Made by a program: the position numbers and the translations under genes. The notes under the pieces are model-generated. The model was not told the DNA's origin, ran no database searches, and saw only the letters and a list, made by a program, of their open reading frames with translations. DNA of 64,000 nt from Candidozyma auris (Eukaryota > Ascomycota > Pichiomycetes > Serinales > Metschnikowiaceae), in contig NC_072817.1 of NCBI RefSeq assembly GCF_003013715.1, forward strand, positions 620,001-684,000, given 5' to 3'. Numbering within the stretch: the stretch's first letter is position 1; each line of letters starts with the position of its first letter. Shown here in pieces: positions 1 through 10,085 of this stretch.

Positions 1-252
<252 letters not shown>

Positions 253-684
253 ATTCAATAGATATAGATATGACTAAGAGATTGAAAGTTTTGTGATTTT
301 CTGCAAGTAAGGTTTTGTAATTTACTGCTCAATTGTGATTAAGATACGATCCAAATATATCTGACTGAAAAAGTAATGTAGTGAAGGACGCATTACGTTA
401 AAGTAGCAATTGCGCAATTGGCTTCTTGTAGCATCTGCATCTCAAGGCACAATCCAAAGAACGAAATCCTATACTCATGAAATTGCTCTAGTTGAGCTCT
501 CACTTTCCCGAAAATACCAAAAATCTGATTTTCTTGCCCACCGTCGGAAAGGCGTTTAGGATCATCCCTTGAACTGTTTCCCAGCTCGGAGTTCCCATCA
601 AAATACCGAGTGTGTGAGTGTGAGAAAAAAAGCATACCACTATATAAATCAACTACCTTCGTCTGCTATCAATTACACCCCAGT
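253..684. other. Intergenic, OYE 3' region and cyclophilin promoter
   Basis: This stretch has no supported gene. An 80-codon minus-strand frame at 393-635 is low-value. A TATA-like CTATATAAA lies near 640, just upstream of the cyclophilin start, so the first in-frame ATG at 610 is probably upstream of the mRNA start. Confidence 0.5.
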
Positions 685-1515
685 ATGCGCCTTTTACGTC
701 AATTGCTCTGGAGCGTTCTTTGGCTAACGCTGGCGCTAGCGGCTCTTATTCCACCCACCTTTTCTGCGTCCGAACTCAGACACCTACAAGGAGACCCCAT
801 GGCTACACACAAGGTTACGCTAGCGATTGCCAAAAACAAAATGTACTACGGGGGCTTGACTGTAGCGCTTTTCGGTGATGTTGTGCCGAAGACGTCTGAA
901 AATTTCGCCGCTTTGGCCAACATGTCCCAAGGGTTTGGCTACGATACAACTCCATTTCATAGAATCATAAAAGACTTCATGGTTCAAGGTGGAGACTTTG
1001 AGAACAAAGACGGCACAGGTGGCCGCTCCATATACGGAAAACACTTTCCAGATGAAAATTCCGAATTGAAGCACGATAAGTATGGCCGTGTGTCTATGGC
1101 CAACTCAGGGAAGGATCGCAATGGAGCACAGTTTTTCATCACGACGAGAGATGAGTGTCTGTGGCTCGACGGGAAGCACGTGGTGTTTGGGCAACTAGTA
1201 GATGGGTTTGAACTTTTGGAGGAGATGAATAATTGCACCACAGGCGTTAATGATCGCCCCAATGACGAGTACTTGATATACAAAGGTGAGACCGCTCTTA
1301 TAGACTACACGCAGCAAAAGAGCTTGCAGGAGTTGCTGAAGGAGGAGGAGATTGAGCAAGCTGCTTTGCGGGGAGAGACAACGTTGTTCAATGACCAGGT
1401 GAGGGTCATGGAGGTAGAGCACGAGGACTCGATGGGAGGGTACATCTTCCTCATGGGCTTCTGCTTGATTGTGTTGGTGATAATGACCAGTACAAAGAGA
1501 AAAAGGGTGGCCTGA
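685..1515 (+). CDS. Secretory-pathway cyclophilin (peptidyl-prolyl isomerase) with C-terminal membrane anchor
   Basis: The protein has 276 residues from the ATG at 685. That start is preferred over the in-frame ATG at 610 because it opens directly with a signal peptide (MRLLRQLLWSVLWLTLALAA). A cyclophilin domain follows at about 42-215. It contains FHRIIKDFMVQGGDF with the catalytic Arg at 93 and Gln at 101, NGAQFFITT near 146-154 and WLDGKHVVFG with the drug-binding Trp at 160, so it looks active. A single hydrophobic segment near residues 252-268, followed by KRKRVA, predicts a type I membrane protein with a short basic tail. Yeast relatives are the Cpr4/Cpr8 and Cpr2/Cpr5 group of secretory cyclophilins. 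The anchor argues for the Cpr4/Cpr8 type, but I cannot choose between paralogs. Confidence 0.9.
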   Translation: MRLLRQLLWSVLWLTLALAALIPPTFSASELRHLQGDPMATHKVTLAIAKNKMYYGGLTVALFGDVVPKTSENFAALANMSQGFGYDTTPFHRIIKDFMVQGGDFENKDGTGGRSIYGKHFPDENSELKHDKYGRVSMANSGKDRNGAQFFITTRDECLWLDGKHVVFGQLVDGFELLEEMNNCTTGVNDRPNDEYLIYKGETALIDYTQQKSLQELLKEEEIEQAALRGETTLFNDQVRVMEVEHEDSMGGYIFLMGFCLIVLVIMTSTKRKRVA

Positions 1516-2100
1516 TAGTAGCTTAGCCTTGGAAGGGTTAATTAAGCCAGCATACAAAGCTTATAAGACGAGATTGAGCCCGTTGATGTCCAAAAATACC
1601 GTTCTGAAGGTGAGGTTGTTTAAACAAAGATAATGAGCTCAGCACTGAATCCAAGGGGCGTCTAATTCCTCGTGCGCTTCCATGCTTCAGCTATAGTTGG
1701 TGACCGTCTGTTCTCATTTTGCACCCAAAGAGGCGATATAATGCCAGAGGTACCAAACCTTGCTGCAATTTCCTGAAAACAGAACGGTCAAGATTCAGTA
1801 TCGAAAATTAATTAGCATTTCTTTCATTACGCTGACTGATCCCTGTAGATTTCACCTCCCACCATCATCCACTTTCTTTCAGCACCTTGACTGGATAGCA
1901 AAACGGCATGTTTTATTCTTTCTTGTTTGCGGTTATCTCGGCCCAGCTCTTAAACCACATTCAAGAACAACGTGTAGCCTCCAGAGAGCCTTTTGAAGGT
2001 CTTCAGGAGATGTTCAACACGTATAATTGGATGCTCATGGGGTTTACGCAGATTCTCATCACCTCCACATATCTTCGCGCTAATACTACTACATTAAACT
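1516..2100. other. Intergenic, upstream of SF3B6-like gene
   Basis: I see no firm gene here. An ATG-initiated frame at 1908-2165 (85 codons, starting MFYSFLFAV) overlaps the next gene's start on the same strand, so it is probably a leader-region or chance ORF. Near 1711-1722 the minus strand reads TGGGTGCAAAATG, a near-match to the dispersed motif described in the findings. A very similar block lies before the aminopeptidase gene near 51006. Confidence 0.4.
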
Positions 2101-2457
2101 ATGGAGTTTCCAATAGTGCTAGTGAAGAACCTCCCCTACGACGCCTCCACGGCACTGTTATATGAGCTCTTCGAGAGATACGGGCCTGTGAATCAGATTC
2201 GTGTTTCTGATGGGACTGCTCCGATCGGGACGTGTTTTGTTGTGTACACAAATATGGACGATGCAACAAGAGCAGCGAAGGAACTCAACGGTATAAACTT
2301 TCAGACTCGGTACCTTGTGCTGAACTTGTATCGTGTGGACAAAGAGGTTGCTGAGGCAGCTATACTGGCAGAGAGGAAAGAGGCGCTGGAGGAGCTGATG
2401 AAGGAAAATAACGTTGAGGATGAAAGTTCAGGTAAGAAACTCGAGGACCTGAATTGA
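2101..2457 (+). CDS. SF3b subunit p14 (SF3B6)-like RRM protein
   Basis: This 118-residue protein is a single RRM. RNP2 is VLVKNLPY at about 6-13, RNP1-like sequence is GTCFVVYTNMDDA at about 43-55, and a RYLVLNLYRVDKE strand follows near residue 70. The order and spacing match p14/SF3B6 of the U2 snRNP SF3b complex: NLPY, then YGP.-QIRV, then GTa-VVY, then -RYLVV-Y. That protein contacts the branch-point adenosine and SF3B1. The C-terminus is a short charged helix. From family knowledge, Saccharomyces cerevisiae lacks an obvious p14, so its presence here fits a lineage that kept more of the ancestral spliceosome. It is convergent with OST1, 229 bp away. Confidence 0.82.
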   Translation: MEFPIVLVKNLPYDASTALLYELFERYGPVNQIRVSDGTAPIGTCFVVYTNMDDATRAAKELNGINFQTRYLVLNLYRVDKEVAEAAILAERKEALEELMKENNVEDESSGKKLEDLN

Positions 2458-2686
2458 CATATAAAGCTTCTGAGGGTGAATTATCAAAATGCTTTGTATT
2501 ACTTGCGCTTATTGTAATGATGCCTCATTTATTCTTTGACAGTAAAGCAGAGTTTCAAGTATCATGCTCCTGCCTAAATGAAGCAACCAGCTACATGTCA
2601 TCTCATGAGGTTATCTAATTTTAAATACGCCAGTTCGTCTTGTGATGCATCATGAGGGGCTCACGACTTCGATTGTGTCGCATTGA

Positions 2687-4099
2687 TTACTTCGTCGAGA
2701 GGTCCAATTGGCCCAACATGAAGTATGCGGCTAACCCTGTGAACACCAAAGCGGCAATGCGTCCCACCTTCATCCAATAAGCCTTAGGGGTGTACCTGTA
2801 CTTTACATACGCCGTGAGCAGTCCCAAGTCATCGTACAAATTCTTGTAAGTGGCGGTGACCTTCACGTGGCCCAGGGAGAAATCAAGATAGCTTCTTTCA
2901 TCCAGCACAGAGAGATTCTCTGGAACAATGGGGGAGGAGTAATTGACAAATTCTGCTCCTTCAGGCAAGTAGATCTGCATCAGCACGTTATCGTAGTAGA
3001 TATCCTTGAGGGTGTTCAAAAGAGGCACTGCTGCAATATACGTGTCAGGCTCGTCCTTAGCTTTGTGAACGAAATTTTCCAATTTGTTAGTCCAGCCCAA
3101 GGTGAAGTTGTAGTTCCAACCACCCATAAGAGGGTAACGAGGCACAACAATCAAGTGGTCGCTCTTAATCTGATGAGTAGACACCATACCGACCTTATCG
3201 GTTACGTAGTAGTTGTCGAAGGGGATCTTCTCGTCAATTGGAAACTCCAATTGAGCAAGAGCAAAGTGCTTGCGCAAGATCTCATACCGACCCTTCATCC
3301 AGTCGATTCTGGAGAAGCCGTCCTTCAACTCAGCGCCGTTATTTGTAAGCTCGTAGTACTCCTCGGTCTGAACAATGTCCACGTCGGAGGCAGGCAACCA
3401 AAAGCTTCTCTCGAGGTTGATAACACGTGCAATGGGCAAGTCGTGGTCGTACAAGAAGCCCATAGGCACAATGGTCAAAGGCTTGATGTGCGCCTTAACG
3501 GGACCATACACCAAAAGGTTGTCTTCGACTCTGCCCTTCAATTCAGGCACTTCTTTGGTAGCATTGATATTGATCAATTGTAAGTCCATCTCCTGGCCCT
3601 TAGTGATGCCAGTGAAGGCCAAGGAGTATTCCTCAGTGGGGTAGCCCGAGAAAGGGAACTTATTCATCTTGAGCAACAACTTCTGCTTATCGTCCAACTT
3701 GATAGTCTCTGGGAACGGATACAATGTGTTGGAGTAGGTGTATCTGACCTTGAACTCGACGGAATTCCCAGGGGCCACGGGGAAAGGCAACTTAAGCATA
3801 TAGACGCCATTCTCCACCGCAAAAGGCTGGATTTCCTGGCTTCGTTCCGTGAGAGTTACACCTAAAAACGAGACCTCGGGCACAGCATCAAACCCATCGT
3901 TGATCAAAAAGAAATACGTATCCAATGGCTGCTCGCCAACGTTGGTGGCTTCAATAAGGGCCCATTCTTTCACATACAGTTTTGCAAGGTCGACGTTTCT
4001 GTAGTACTTTGTGTTTTCCCACGACGCGCCTTCAAAAGGATTGACAGCAAAGGCTAGCGTTGCGAAGAACGCTGTGAAGACAACGTGCAACCAGAGCAT
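2687..4099 (-). CDS. OST1: Oligosaccharyltransferase subunit Ost1 (ribophorin I)
   Basis: The protein has 470 residues from the ATG at 4099, close to the usual Ost1 length of about 475. A farther in-frame ATG at 4162 would put 21 proline- and histidine-rich residues before the signal peptide and is rejected. The N-terminus MLWLHVVFTAFFATLAFA is a signal peptide. The luminal ribophorin I domain follows, with the family blocks ENTKYYRNVDLAK, ATNVGEQPLDTYFF and VPRYPLMGGWNYNFTLGW. One transmembrane segment lies near the C-terminus (GRIAALVFTGLAAYFML). Ost1 is a non-catalytic subunit of the ER N-glycosylation complex. Confidence 0.95.
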   Translation of the reverse strand: MLWLHVVFTAFFATLAFAVNPFEGASWENTKYYRNVDLAKLYVKEWALIEATNVGEQPLDTYFFLINDGFDAVPEVSFLGVTLTERSQEIQPFAVENGVYMLKLPFPVAPGNSVEFKVRYTYSNTLYPFPETIKLDDKQKLLLKMNKFPFSGYPTEEYSLAFTGITKGQEMDLQLININATKEVPELKGRVEDNLLVYGPVKAHIKPLTIVPMGFLYDHDLPIARVINLERSFWLPASDVDIVQTEEYYELTNNGAELKDGFSRIDWMKGRYEILRKHFALAQLEFPIDEKIPFDNYYVTDKVGMVSTHQIKSDHLIVVPRYPLMGGWNYNFTLGWTNKLENFVHKAKDEPDTYIAAVPLLNTLKDIYYDNVLMQIYLPEGAEFVNYSSPIVPENLSVLDERSYLDFSLGHVKVTATYKNLYDDLGLLTAYVKYRYTPKAYWMKVGRIAALVFTGLAAYFMLGQLDLSTK

Positions 4100-4983
4100 G
4101 ATGTGGAATGGAGGTGGTGGTAGGAAGTGGTGATAATTTGACACTTGGAGGTTGGCGCGCACTGCATAGGGAAACCGTGGTTGGCCCCACCAATATGGAC
4201 ATTAGAGCCCATAAGATAAAGAAATAGATATTTTTTTGTTGATGGAAGGCTGAATGGAATTGGCAACTTGCAAAGAGGTCTTATTATGGTGGGTTTTGGT
4301 GGAAACTCAATTGGGTTGGACCAATTACTTGTCGCAAAACGAGCCTTTCCAGTAGAATAGAAAAGGTATAATGGAAGATTATAGTGGATATAGCAGTATA
4401 GCTAAAGTGTACCTTTTGTAGCCAATTGACTTTGTCGATTTTGACCAGTTTTATTTTTGGTAACTAATTTGGTGATCGATTGGTTACCAGTGTTGTCATT
4501 TGTACGTTCAGCACGCTCAGTGCTCTCAGCTTAGGTCATGATTTTGTGGGCAGCATCCTGAAAAGAATGACTTTGGCAGTTTTGAAGAACGAATACTCTA
4601 TTCCAACCTTCACTTTTGCTGCGCTCATAGTCCAGATCTCTGACTTGTTCTTGTACAATTCCCCAATCGACATCAACGTTTGTTACTTCAACACCTCATA
4701 AACACTCTTTTCACTTCAATTCGCAAGGCAATTCAAAGATAACTATCTTGAACATCGCTGAGTTTTCCTTACCTTAAGTCAGACTTACTTTCCATCGCGC
4801 AGTATAAATACCGACCGTTTCGCATTACCCGAATTTACGCCAACCACCTACTCTTTTTCTTTACAGTGGAAGGAAACACGCCAACCAAGCTTCAGACTCT
4901 ATACTCTCTACGGTACTACTATCGGCAACGGCGAGTCCATCGATTCCGTTATCGAGGTCTTGCTGTTGTTGGCTTGCTGGAAA
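4100..4983. other. Intergenic, OST1 promoter side and leader of the ALG13 relic
   Basis: There is no intact gene. A TATAAATA box lies near 4803-4810, and a pyrimidine-rich stretch follows before 4866. They look like the old promoter and leader of the decayed ALG13 copy that begins at 4984. The frame 4867-4983 stays open without a recognisable domain. Confidence 0.45.
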
Positions 4984-5480
4984 ATGAAGTTGTCACTGAT
5001 TCCAGTCGCCTTCACGACATGTGGTGGGTTTCAGTATACGCAGCTCTACGAGACTCTTTTGGCGCTTGGCGTAACCGCTGGAGAATCATCGTATTGCTCT
5101 GAGCTGGCAGAAGTTTAATGGAGATTTGTTGTTGGAGGGAGATCCCGATACTACGGAACACGAGAGTGGGAGGTGGGTGTCTGAGATGCTAGTGGTTGAA
5201 GAAAGCTTTTGAGCTTCCTTTGAATTCTATTAAAGATGGTCACCAGCTTTTCTCTTTATTTCAAGCTTATCATTCTGCTCGGAACCATTGTGTACACACA
5301 GGGCTAGAGTGCTTCGCCAGACGTCTGATCAGCGTTCAGGTTGAAGCACTAGCTGAAAGAATAACAGTAAGGGTAACTATTTGGGTGCCCTTAGAGCTCA
5401 CTGCGGTCTTTCAGCGCTGTGAAGAGAATGAGTCCACCTGCAAATGAACAATCTTCGAGATGGAGAGTGAAGCTGGTGTG
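4984..5480 (+). pseudogene. Decayed ALG13-like gene (UDP-GlcNAc transferase catalytic subunit)
   Basis: Pieces of an Alg13-type protein can be read in order, in shifting frames. The start is ATG at 4984, then AFTTCGG with LYETLLALGVT, the place of the VTCGAT N-terminus. Next come ATCATC then TATTGCTCTGAGCTGGC at about 5085-5108, matching IIQYGSE with a small deletion. The frame then reads NGDLLLEGDPDTTEHESGRW (5117-), then shifts to FELPLNSIKD (5208-). Degenerate HAGTG-like DNA lies near 5270-5290, then RRLISVQVEALAER at about 5320-5360. At least two frameshifts and one in-frame stop rule out a working product. In the living gene, Alg13 pairs with membrane-bound Alg14 to add the second GlcNAc to dolichol-linked sugar. 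An intact copy must exist elsewhere if this reading is right. The family call rests on motif order, not on alignment. Confidence 0.5.
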
Positions 5481-6573
5481 GATCATCACAGGTATATAGA
5501 ACTTTGTTTTCTTTGGGAACTCTGCCACCGGTTTTGTCATTCGGAGATGTTGTTTCGTGCGTCTCTGAATTAAGACTCACACGATACACCAAGTGATGCT
5601 TAGTTGGACTAGCTTGTTTGTTTTTGTCAAAAGACGCGTCTGGTATCTCGTTTCAGTGCTGGACGTGTTGTGTTTTTCAACGGTCATGAAACGAAATCAA
5701 AGGATATGTTACAGCGCATTTCCTGCTCCTCGAGGCGCCCTTGTGTTTGAGTTATCATGCTTGTGCAAGGTAGGTTGCAAATGATTATTTGGTGGAGAGT
5801 GTCTTACAGTCGGGCACCTAAATTACATTGTTTTTGACTTTTTAACCTCTTATATTTCGTTTCAACGAAGTCTCACACAGCTTTTCATGAGCTTGCGAGC
5901 CCTCAGAGACGCCTGACCAGCCGATCTGTACGCGTTTGTTCCTTAAACTCTGGATAAGTTGAGCTCGAAACACTTTAGCGCGGATCTGAGTGATCAGACA
6001 ATGCACCTGAAGAAAGCTCGAGATTCCAACGTTTAGGTGAACCCCAGGCAGAAATCCATTGTGTTCTGTCTGTGGCACCGCTGGCACGATGGAAGTGAAG
6101 GTGCAACCAAGCTTCACAACATTAGAAAACAGGCTCTAGGGCAGGTGTTTGGATAAGCCTGAGTTTGTTTTCGGCGAGTTGGGCGACTCGCTTTTTTTTC
6201 TTTTCTCCTTTATCCTTCTAATAATCCATATATTCTACTTACGAGATCAACTGCTTCATTGGCCTGGGAGCCACCTGTGAGTAAGATGACTCTGAGTCAG
6301 AGCGACATTTTTTTGCAACCATTTGTATGTGCGCACCCTCATGCGCTCTACTGCATCTCTTGCATAGTGCAGACCATTTCTGATCTATGGCGTTGACACC
6401 TCGACTATCAAGGCATGTCAAGGCACGTGCATGCATTTAAATATTCAAAACTACCAGACTGACAAATTAGATGATATGTGCGTAAAAATTTGATTCCGGT
6501 GACTCTGTGCCCGGCAGATCCAAGCAGATACGAGTGTAACACACCAACTACTTGTTTTGACAATACAAGAAGT
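5481..6573. other. Gene-free stretch with one copy of the dispersed motif
   Basis: There is no supported gene. A 92-codon minus-strand frame (5842-6117) begins with GTG and shows no domain I know. At 6287-6299 is the inverted repeat TGACTCTGAGTCA. Beside it, at 6312-6321 on the minus strand, is a TGGTTGC plus A-tract plus TGTCGC copy of the dispersed intergenic motif. The 3' end of the intramembrane protease gene follows. Confidence 0.5.
6303..6324 (-). repeat. Partial extended copy of the dispersed intergenic motif
   Basis: On the minus strand: AAATGGTTGC, a run of seven A, TGTCG, then CTCTGACTCAG. It shares the first half and the TGTCG start of the tail. Confidence 0.6.
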
Positions 6574-8241
6574 TTAATCCAGTAGATCAGAGATACGCTC
6601 AACGTCAATTTCTTGGTCCTGAAGCAAATGGCTGATTTCAGCCTCAAGGTCAGACTCGTCGGAATCGTCGTCAGCGTCTGTGCTCTCGTCGATAATAAAT
6701 GTATCATCACTCTCATCAGTGACATCACCAAACTCGTACAACGTTTCTGAAGTCACAACAGTCATTTTTACGTCTTTATCACCTTCATCTGCCTTTACAC
6801 GTTTATGTTTCAACTTCTCAGGCTCGTATTTTTCCATGTCTTCCTTGTAATCCCAAAGTTCTCTAAACTGGCCATTGACAACGGCAGTAAGGGCAACTGC
6901 ACCGATCATTGCTGGCACAATATACAAGAGAGCCGGCTGCCCACAATCATAAATCTGAACAGCGGTCATTGTGGCCATCAATGCCGCAACGTACGCTACT
7001 ATCGCAGCAGTGAAGTACTTGGGTACTCCAATGCTGCGAAGCTTATGGAAAGGAAGCTTGTTGTTGGTGTAAAATAGGTGATAGTCAAAACGAAGACATA
7101 GTGATGCAAAGGTTCCTGGTATCACGATATCACCAAGCCCGAGCATAGAAGCTGGAAGAGCAAGTTGCTGGTACAGCATATCGCCAATCTGCTTAAAGTT
7201 TAAGAGTGAGGCAGGAGCTCTGGGAAAGACAATCTTGACAGGCAAGTCAATTCCTGTGGCTACAGATATCATCAAGGTCGACTTGAACACAAAGTAGATA
7301 TCATAGGCAAAAAGAGCAATGAGTAACACAGAAGCAACCTTGATGTTGCCAATTCTGAAAAATGCAAGTCCTCCCATGGCAAGAAGCGTAGCAATAGTAT
7401 TGTTGAGTAGCCAATTCATCGAAGGCAAATCGTAGTTTTCCTGCAACTGAGGATTGTACAAGTAGTATGTTGTGGCCGTTGCCACTGAGGCCAAAATGAG
7501 GTAGAGCAACCTGCTATCGAACACCAAGGCGGTGAGTTGATCTCTTGACTTGATCTTCGGAAGACGTAGTAACTGCGCGTGGTTTCTTTCCCACATGAAT
7601 TCCTCGAACTCCTCTAGTTTCTTCTTCGACATGCCCATTGCCTTGGGGTCAATGCGCTCATACAGACCCAAGGGCAACTCGTGATCCTCTGAAAGAGTCA
7701 ATCTGTACCTTTTGATCAACGCAGACAGGTTACCCTTGAGTCCAAGCCAGTAGCCCAAGTTCCTCGCTGCTGAAGCGGTGAAGATGTTGTACAGCACAAA
7801 CGATGAGCCAAACAGCGAAAACACGACATAGTAGTTCAACAACTTGATCTTTGACACGTCAAGCTTGCGAATAAGATAGTCCAACCCGTACAAGGCACTT
7901 GCAGCGAGGACAGGAAAAGCCAACGCGGTCTTGTAGCTGATCATATCCAAATCAACATTCTTAGCACTATCAGCAGACCCAAGAAACAGGTTGCACCCGT
8001 CGCGGTCTGTGATATCATAAAGCTCAGAGGCCTTATCCTCATTTGCATCAATGGCGTTCTTAGGTTGTTGGACTGTAGCGTATGCTCCAAAGATAACTAT
8101 GGAGGTAGCGAGAACAATCAAAACGACGAAGGCAGTGAGCTCCAGAGGAACACCAGTGGAATAGATGTAGTGTGGCAAAGCAATAGAGGCCTTATCGAGC
8201 CAAGGGAGTTCGACAAATGTGGAGTTCTCGTTGATTGGCAT
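6574..8241 (-). CDS. YPF1: Intramembrane aspartyl protease, signal peptide peptidase family
   Basis: This 555-residue multi-pass membrane protein carries all three signatures of the SPP/presenilin fold. They are FAYD with catalytic Asp314, GLGD with catalytic Asp371, and a PAL motif (GQPALLYIVPA) near residue 434. A glycosylatable NENSTF lies at the N-terminus, about eight hydrophobic segments are visible, and the cytosolic tail is long and acidic. SPP enzymes cut signal peptides and other type II membrane helices inside the ER membrane. The S. cerevisiae member is Ypf1, linked to ER-associated degradation. It is divergent from the OYE gene across a shared 608-bp promoter region. The symbol is given by homology. 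Confidence 0.92.
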   Translation of the reverse strand: MPINENSTFVELPWLDKASIALPHYIYSTGVPLELTAFVVLIVLATSIVIFGAYATVQQPKNAIDANEDKASELYDITDRDGCNLFLGSADSAKNVDLDMISYKTALAFPVLAASALYGLDYLIRKLDVSKIKLLNYYVVFSLFGSSFVLYNIFTASAARNLGYWLGLKGNLSALIKRYRLTLSEDHELPLGLYERIDPKAMGMSKKKLEEFEEFMWERNHAQLLRLPKIKSRDQLTALVFDSRLLYLILASVATATTYYLYNPQLQENYDLPSMNWLLNNTIATLLAMGGLAFFRIGNIKVASVLLIALFAYDIYFVFKSTLMISVATGIDLPVKIVFPRAPASLLNFKQIGDMLYQQLALPASMLGLGDIVIPGTFASLCLRFDYHLFYTNNKLPFHKLRSIGVPKYFTAAIVAYVAALMATMTAVQIYDCGQPALLYIVPAMIGAVALTAVVNGQFRELWDYKEDMEKYEPEKLKHKRVKADEGDKDVKMTVVTSETLYEFGDVTDESDDTFIIDESTDADDDSDESDLEAEISHLLQDQEIDVERISDLLD

Positions 8242-8849
8242 CGTTAAGTGTAGTTAGCTTGGAAAGAGGTTGCTAGTGTAAGCGTGTGGATCGCGCACGT
8301 GATGGGACAAGGGAAGATTGGTACGTAGGTGGTTGTATAAGGGCGTATTAGAGCTAGAGCTCTGATGAAAAGGGGCACTTTTTTTGTCTTGACCTCTAAA
8401 ACCGTGTAAGTGTTTCAGTTCATGTATTGTGAGGGGCTCAAGTCGAGGTTGCAATTGCTATTAGGGAAATGCAACATGCGTAGGAAGCAGATTAAAGATT
8501 TTAACAGTTGAAGAAGATTTTGAGAGAAGATGGCAATGAAATGAACAGCCAGTGTATGCAATCTTCTCCAGCCTGATTGGTTGGGTCCATCTTGGTACCA
8601 GCAAGTACACCTCTGTTGATACGTTTGGCTGCGAAACACAAAATAAAAAAAACACCCAAGTCGTCCACCTGGCTAATGGTTTTTTTTTTTTACGAAAAGA
8701 ACAGGGTCGTTCGTTTCAAACCGACTATATCAATCCTTCCAATCACCTTATCTTGACACACTAGTGCAATTGAGGCTTTCAAGGGTACGCAATTGCGAAC
8801 TTCCGCTTCGGCCGAACAATCAACACCCTTCCCACTATTTTCATCAACA
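8242..8849. other. Divergent promoter region between YPF1-like and OYE genes
   Basis: No gene lies here. It contains CACGTGA near 8295 on the YPF1 side, a T13 tract near 8680 and the palindrome CGCAATTGCG near 8789 on the OYE side. The frame of the OYE ORF extends up to a TTG at 8793, but without an ATG before 8850. Confidence 0.5.
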
Positions 8850-10085
8850 ATGTTACTTAGCAGACGGTTTGCTTCGGATATAGCTCGGTCGGTTCCACTA
8901 AGGGATACCAAGGTGTTCAAGCCCATCAAAGTGGGCAACAACGAGTTGGCCCACAGAGTGGTGTTTGCTCCATCTACTCGGTTCAGAGCACTTCCCGACT
9001 ACTCGCCTTCAGATCTCCAATTACAGTACTATGAGAACAGATCACGGTTTCCTGGATCCCTTATTATCACAGAGGGCACTTTGGCAAGTTTGAAAACAGG
9101 TGTTAGTGCTAGAGCACCTGGAATCTTCACCGTTAAGCACGTTCAGGAATGGAGCAAGATCACGCTGAAAATCCACGACAATGGGTCATTTGCAGCGGTT
9201 CAGCTATGGGGATTAGGCCGGGGAGCCGATCCCGTGCAGAACAAGAAAGAAGGTGTCCCATTGAAAGGTGTTTCTGCGATATATCATAATGAGGAGCAAA
9301 GAGAGAAGGCTATCAAGGCAGGCAACGAGCTAGCAGAGTATACCACAAGTGAGGTGGAGGAGTTGGTAGAGGAATTTGTTAGGGCTGGAAGAAACGCAGT
9401 GGCAGCAGGCTTCGATTATGTGGAACTTCATGGTGCTACCGGATACCTCTTCAACCAATTCTTCGAGTCCTCCTCGAACAAAAGAACAGACAAGTACGGA
9501 GGCTCAATAGAGAATCGCTCACGTTTTGCCTTGGAAGTTATAGATGCACTTTCTAGAGAGCTTGGTGCATCGAGAGTAGCCATCCGGCTATCGCCTTGGC
9601 TCAAGTTCTCAGGTATGAGAGCTGAGGAGGATGAGATCCACCCTGTGGCCACATTCGGCTACTTTTTGGGCCAATTGCAGAAACGAGCCGACGCTGGCCA
9701 GGAAATCGCCTACGTCTCACTTGTCGAGCCTCGGATCCCAGAAATACTGTCTAACGAAGACGCTCACGCCAGCAACGCCTTTGCCAACGCTGTGTGGAAG
9801 GGGAAGCTCATCCGTAGTGGGAGTTACACCTACGATGTTCCAGAGTTCAAGCAGGTGTTGAAAGATATCGACGATGACCGTACTTTGGTAGGCTTTTCGA
9901 GATATTTTCTTTCGAATCCTGACCTAGTGTTCAGATTACGTGATGGAGGAGAGCTCAACCCGTACGATAGAAGCACGTTTTACACTTCGAGCAACTGGGG
10001 CTATAATACGTTCAGCTTTCGTGACGACCCCAGCGAGTTTGACCAGGCCATCGAGCAAGCCCGCAAACCGAAGCCCTTAGATTAG
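8850..10085 (+). CDS. Old yellow enzyme family NAD(P)H oxidoreductase
   Basis: The protein has 411 residues from the first ATG at 8850. It is an FMN-dependent TIM barrel that reduces C=C bonds of enones. Visible family features are APSTRFRALPDYSPS (flavin-side Thr), ITEGTLAS, AVQLWGLGR (Gln/Trp pair), ELHGATGYLFNQF, NKRTDKYGGSIENRSRF and AIRLSPW. Catalytic His194 and Tyr199 are present. The second substrate-binding position, Asn194 of OYE1 in HSANGY, is Thr197 here (HGATGY). The first residues (MLLSRRFASDIARS) are basic and Ser-rich and could be a mitochondrial presequence. It is a close paralog of the fragment at 1-252. Confidence 0.93.
   Translation: MLLSRRFASDIARSVPLRDTKVFKPIKVGNNELAHRVVFAPSTRFRALPDYSPSDLQLQYYENRSRFPGSLIITEGTLASLKTGVSARAPGIFTVKHVQEWSKITLKIHDNGSFAAVQLWGLGRGADPVQNKKEGVPLKGVSAIYHNEEQREKAIKAGNELAEYTTSEVEELVEEFVRAGRNAVAAGFDYVELHGATGYLFNQFFESSSNKRTDKYGGSIENRSRFALEVIDALSRELGASRVAIRLSPWLKFSGMRAEEDEIHPVATFGYFLGQLQKRADAGQEIAYVSLVEPRIPEILSNEDAHASNAFANAVWKGKLIRSGSYTYDVPEFKQVLKDIDDDRTLVGFSRYFLSNPDLVFRLRDGGELNPYDRSTFYTSSNWGYNTFSFRDDPSEFDQAIEQARKPKPLD

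Noticed and set aside
1908..2165. Small membrane protein gene (MFYSFLFAV...)
   Set aside because: It overlaps the SF3B6 start on the same strand and lacks homology; kept only as a remark.
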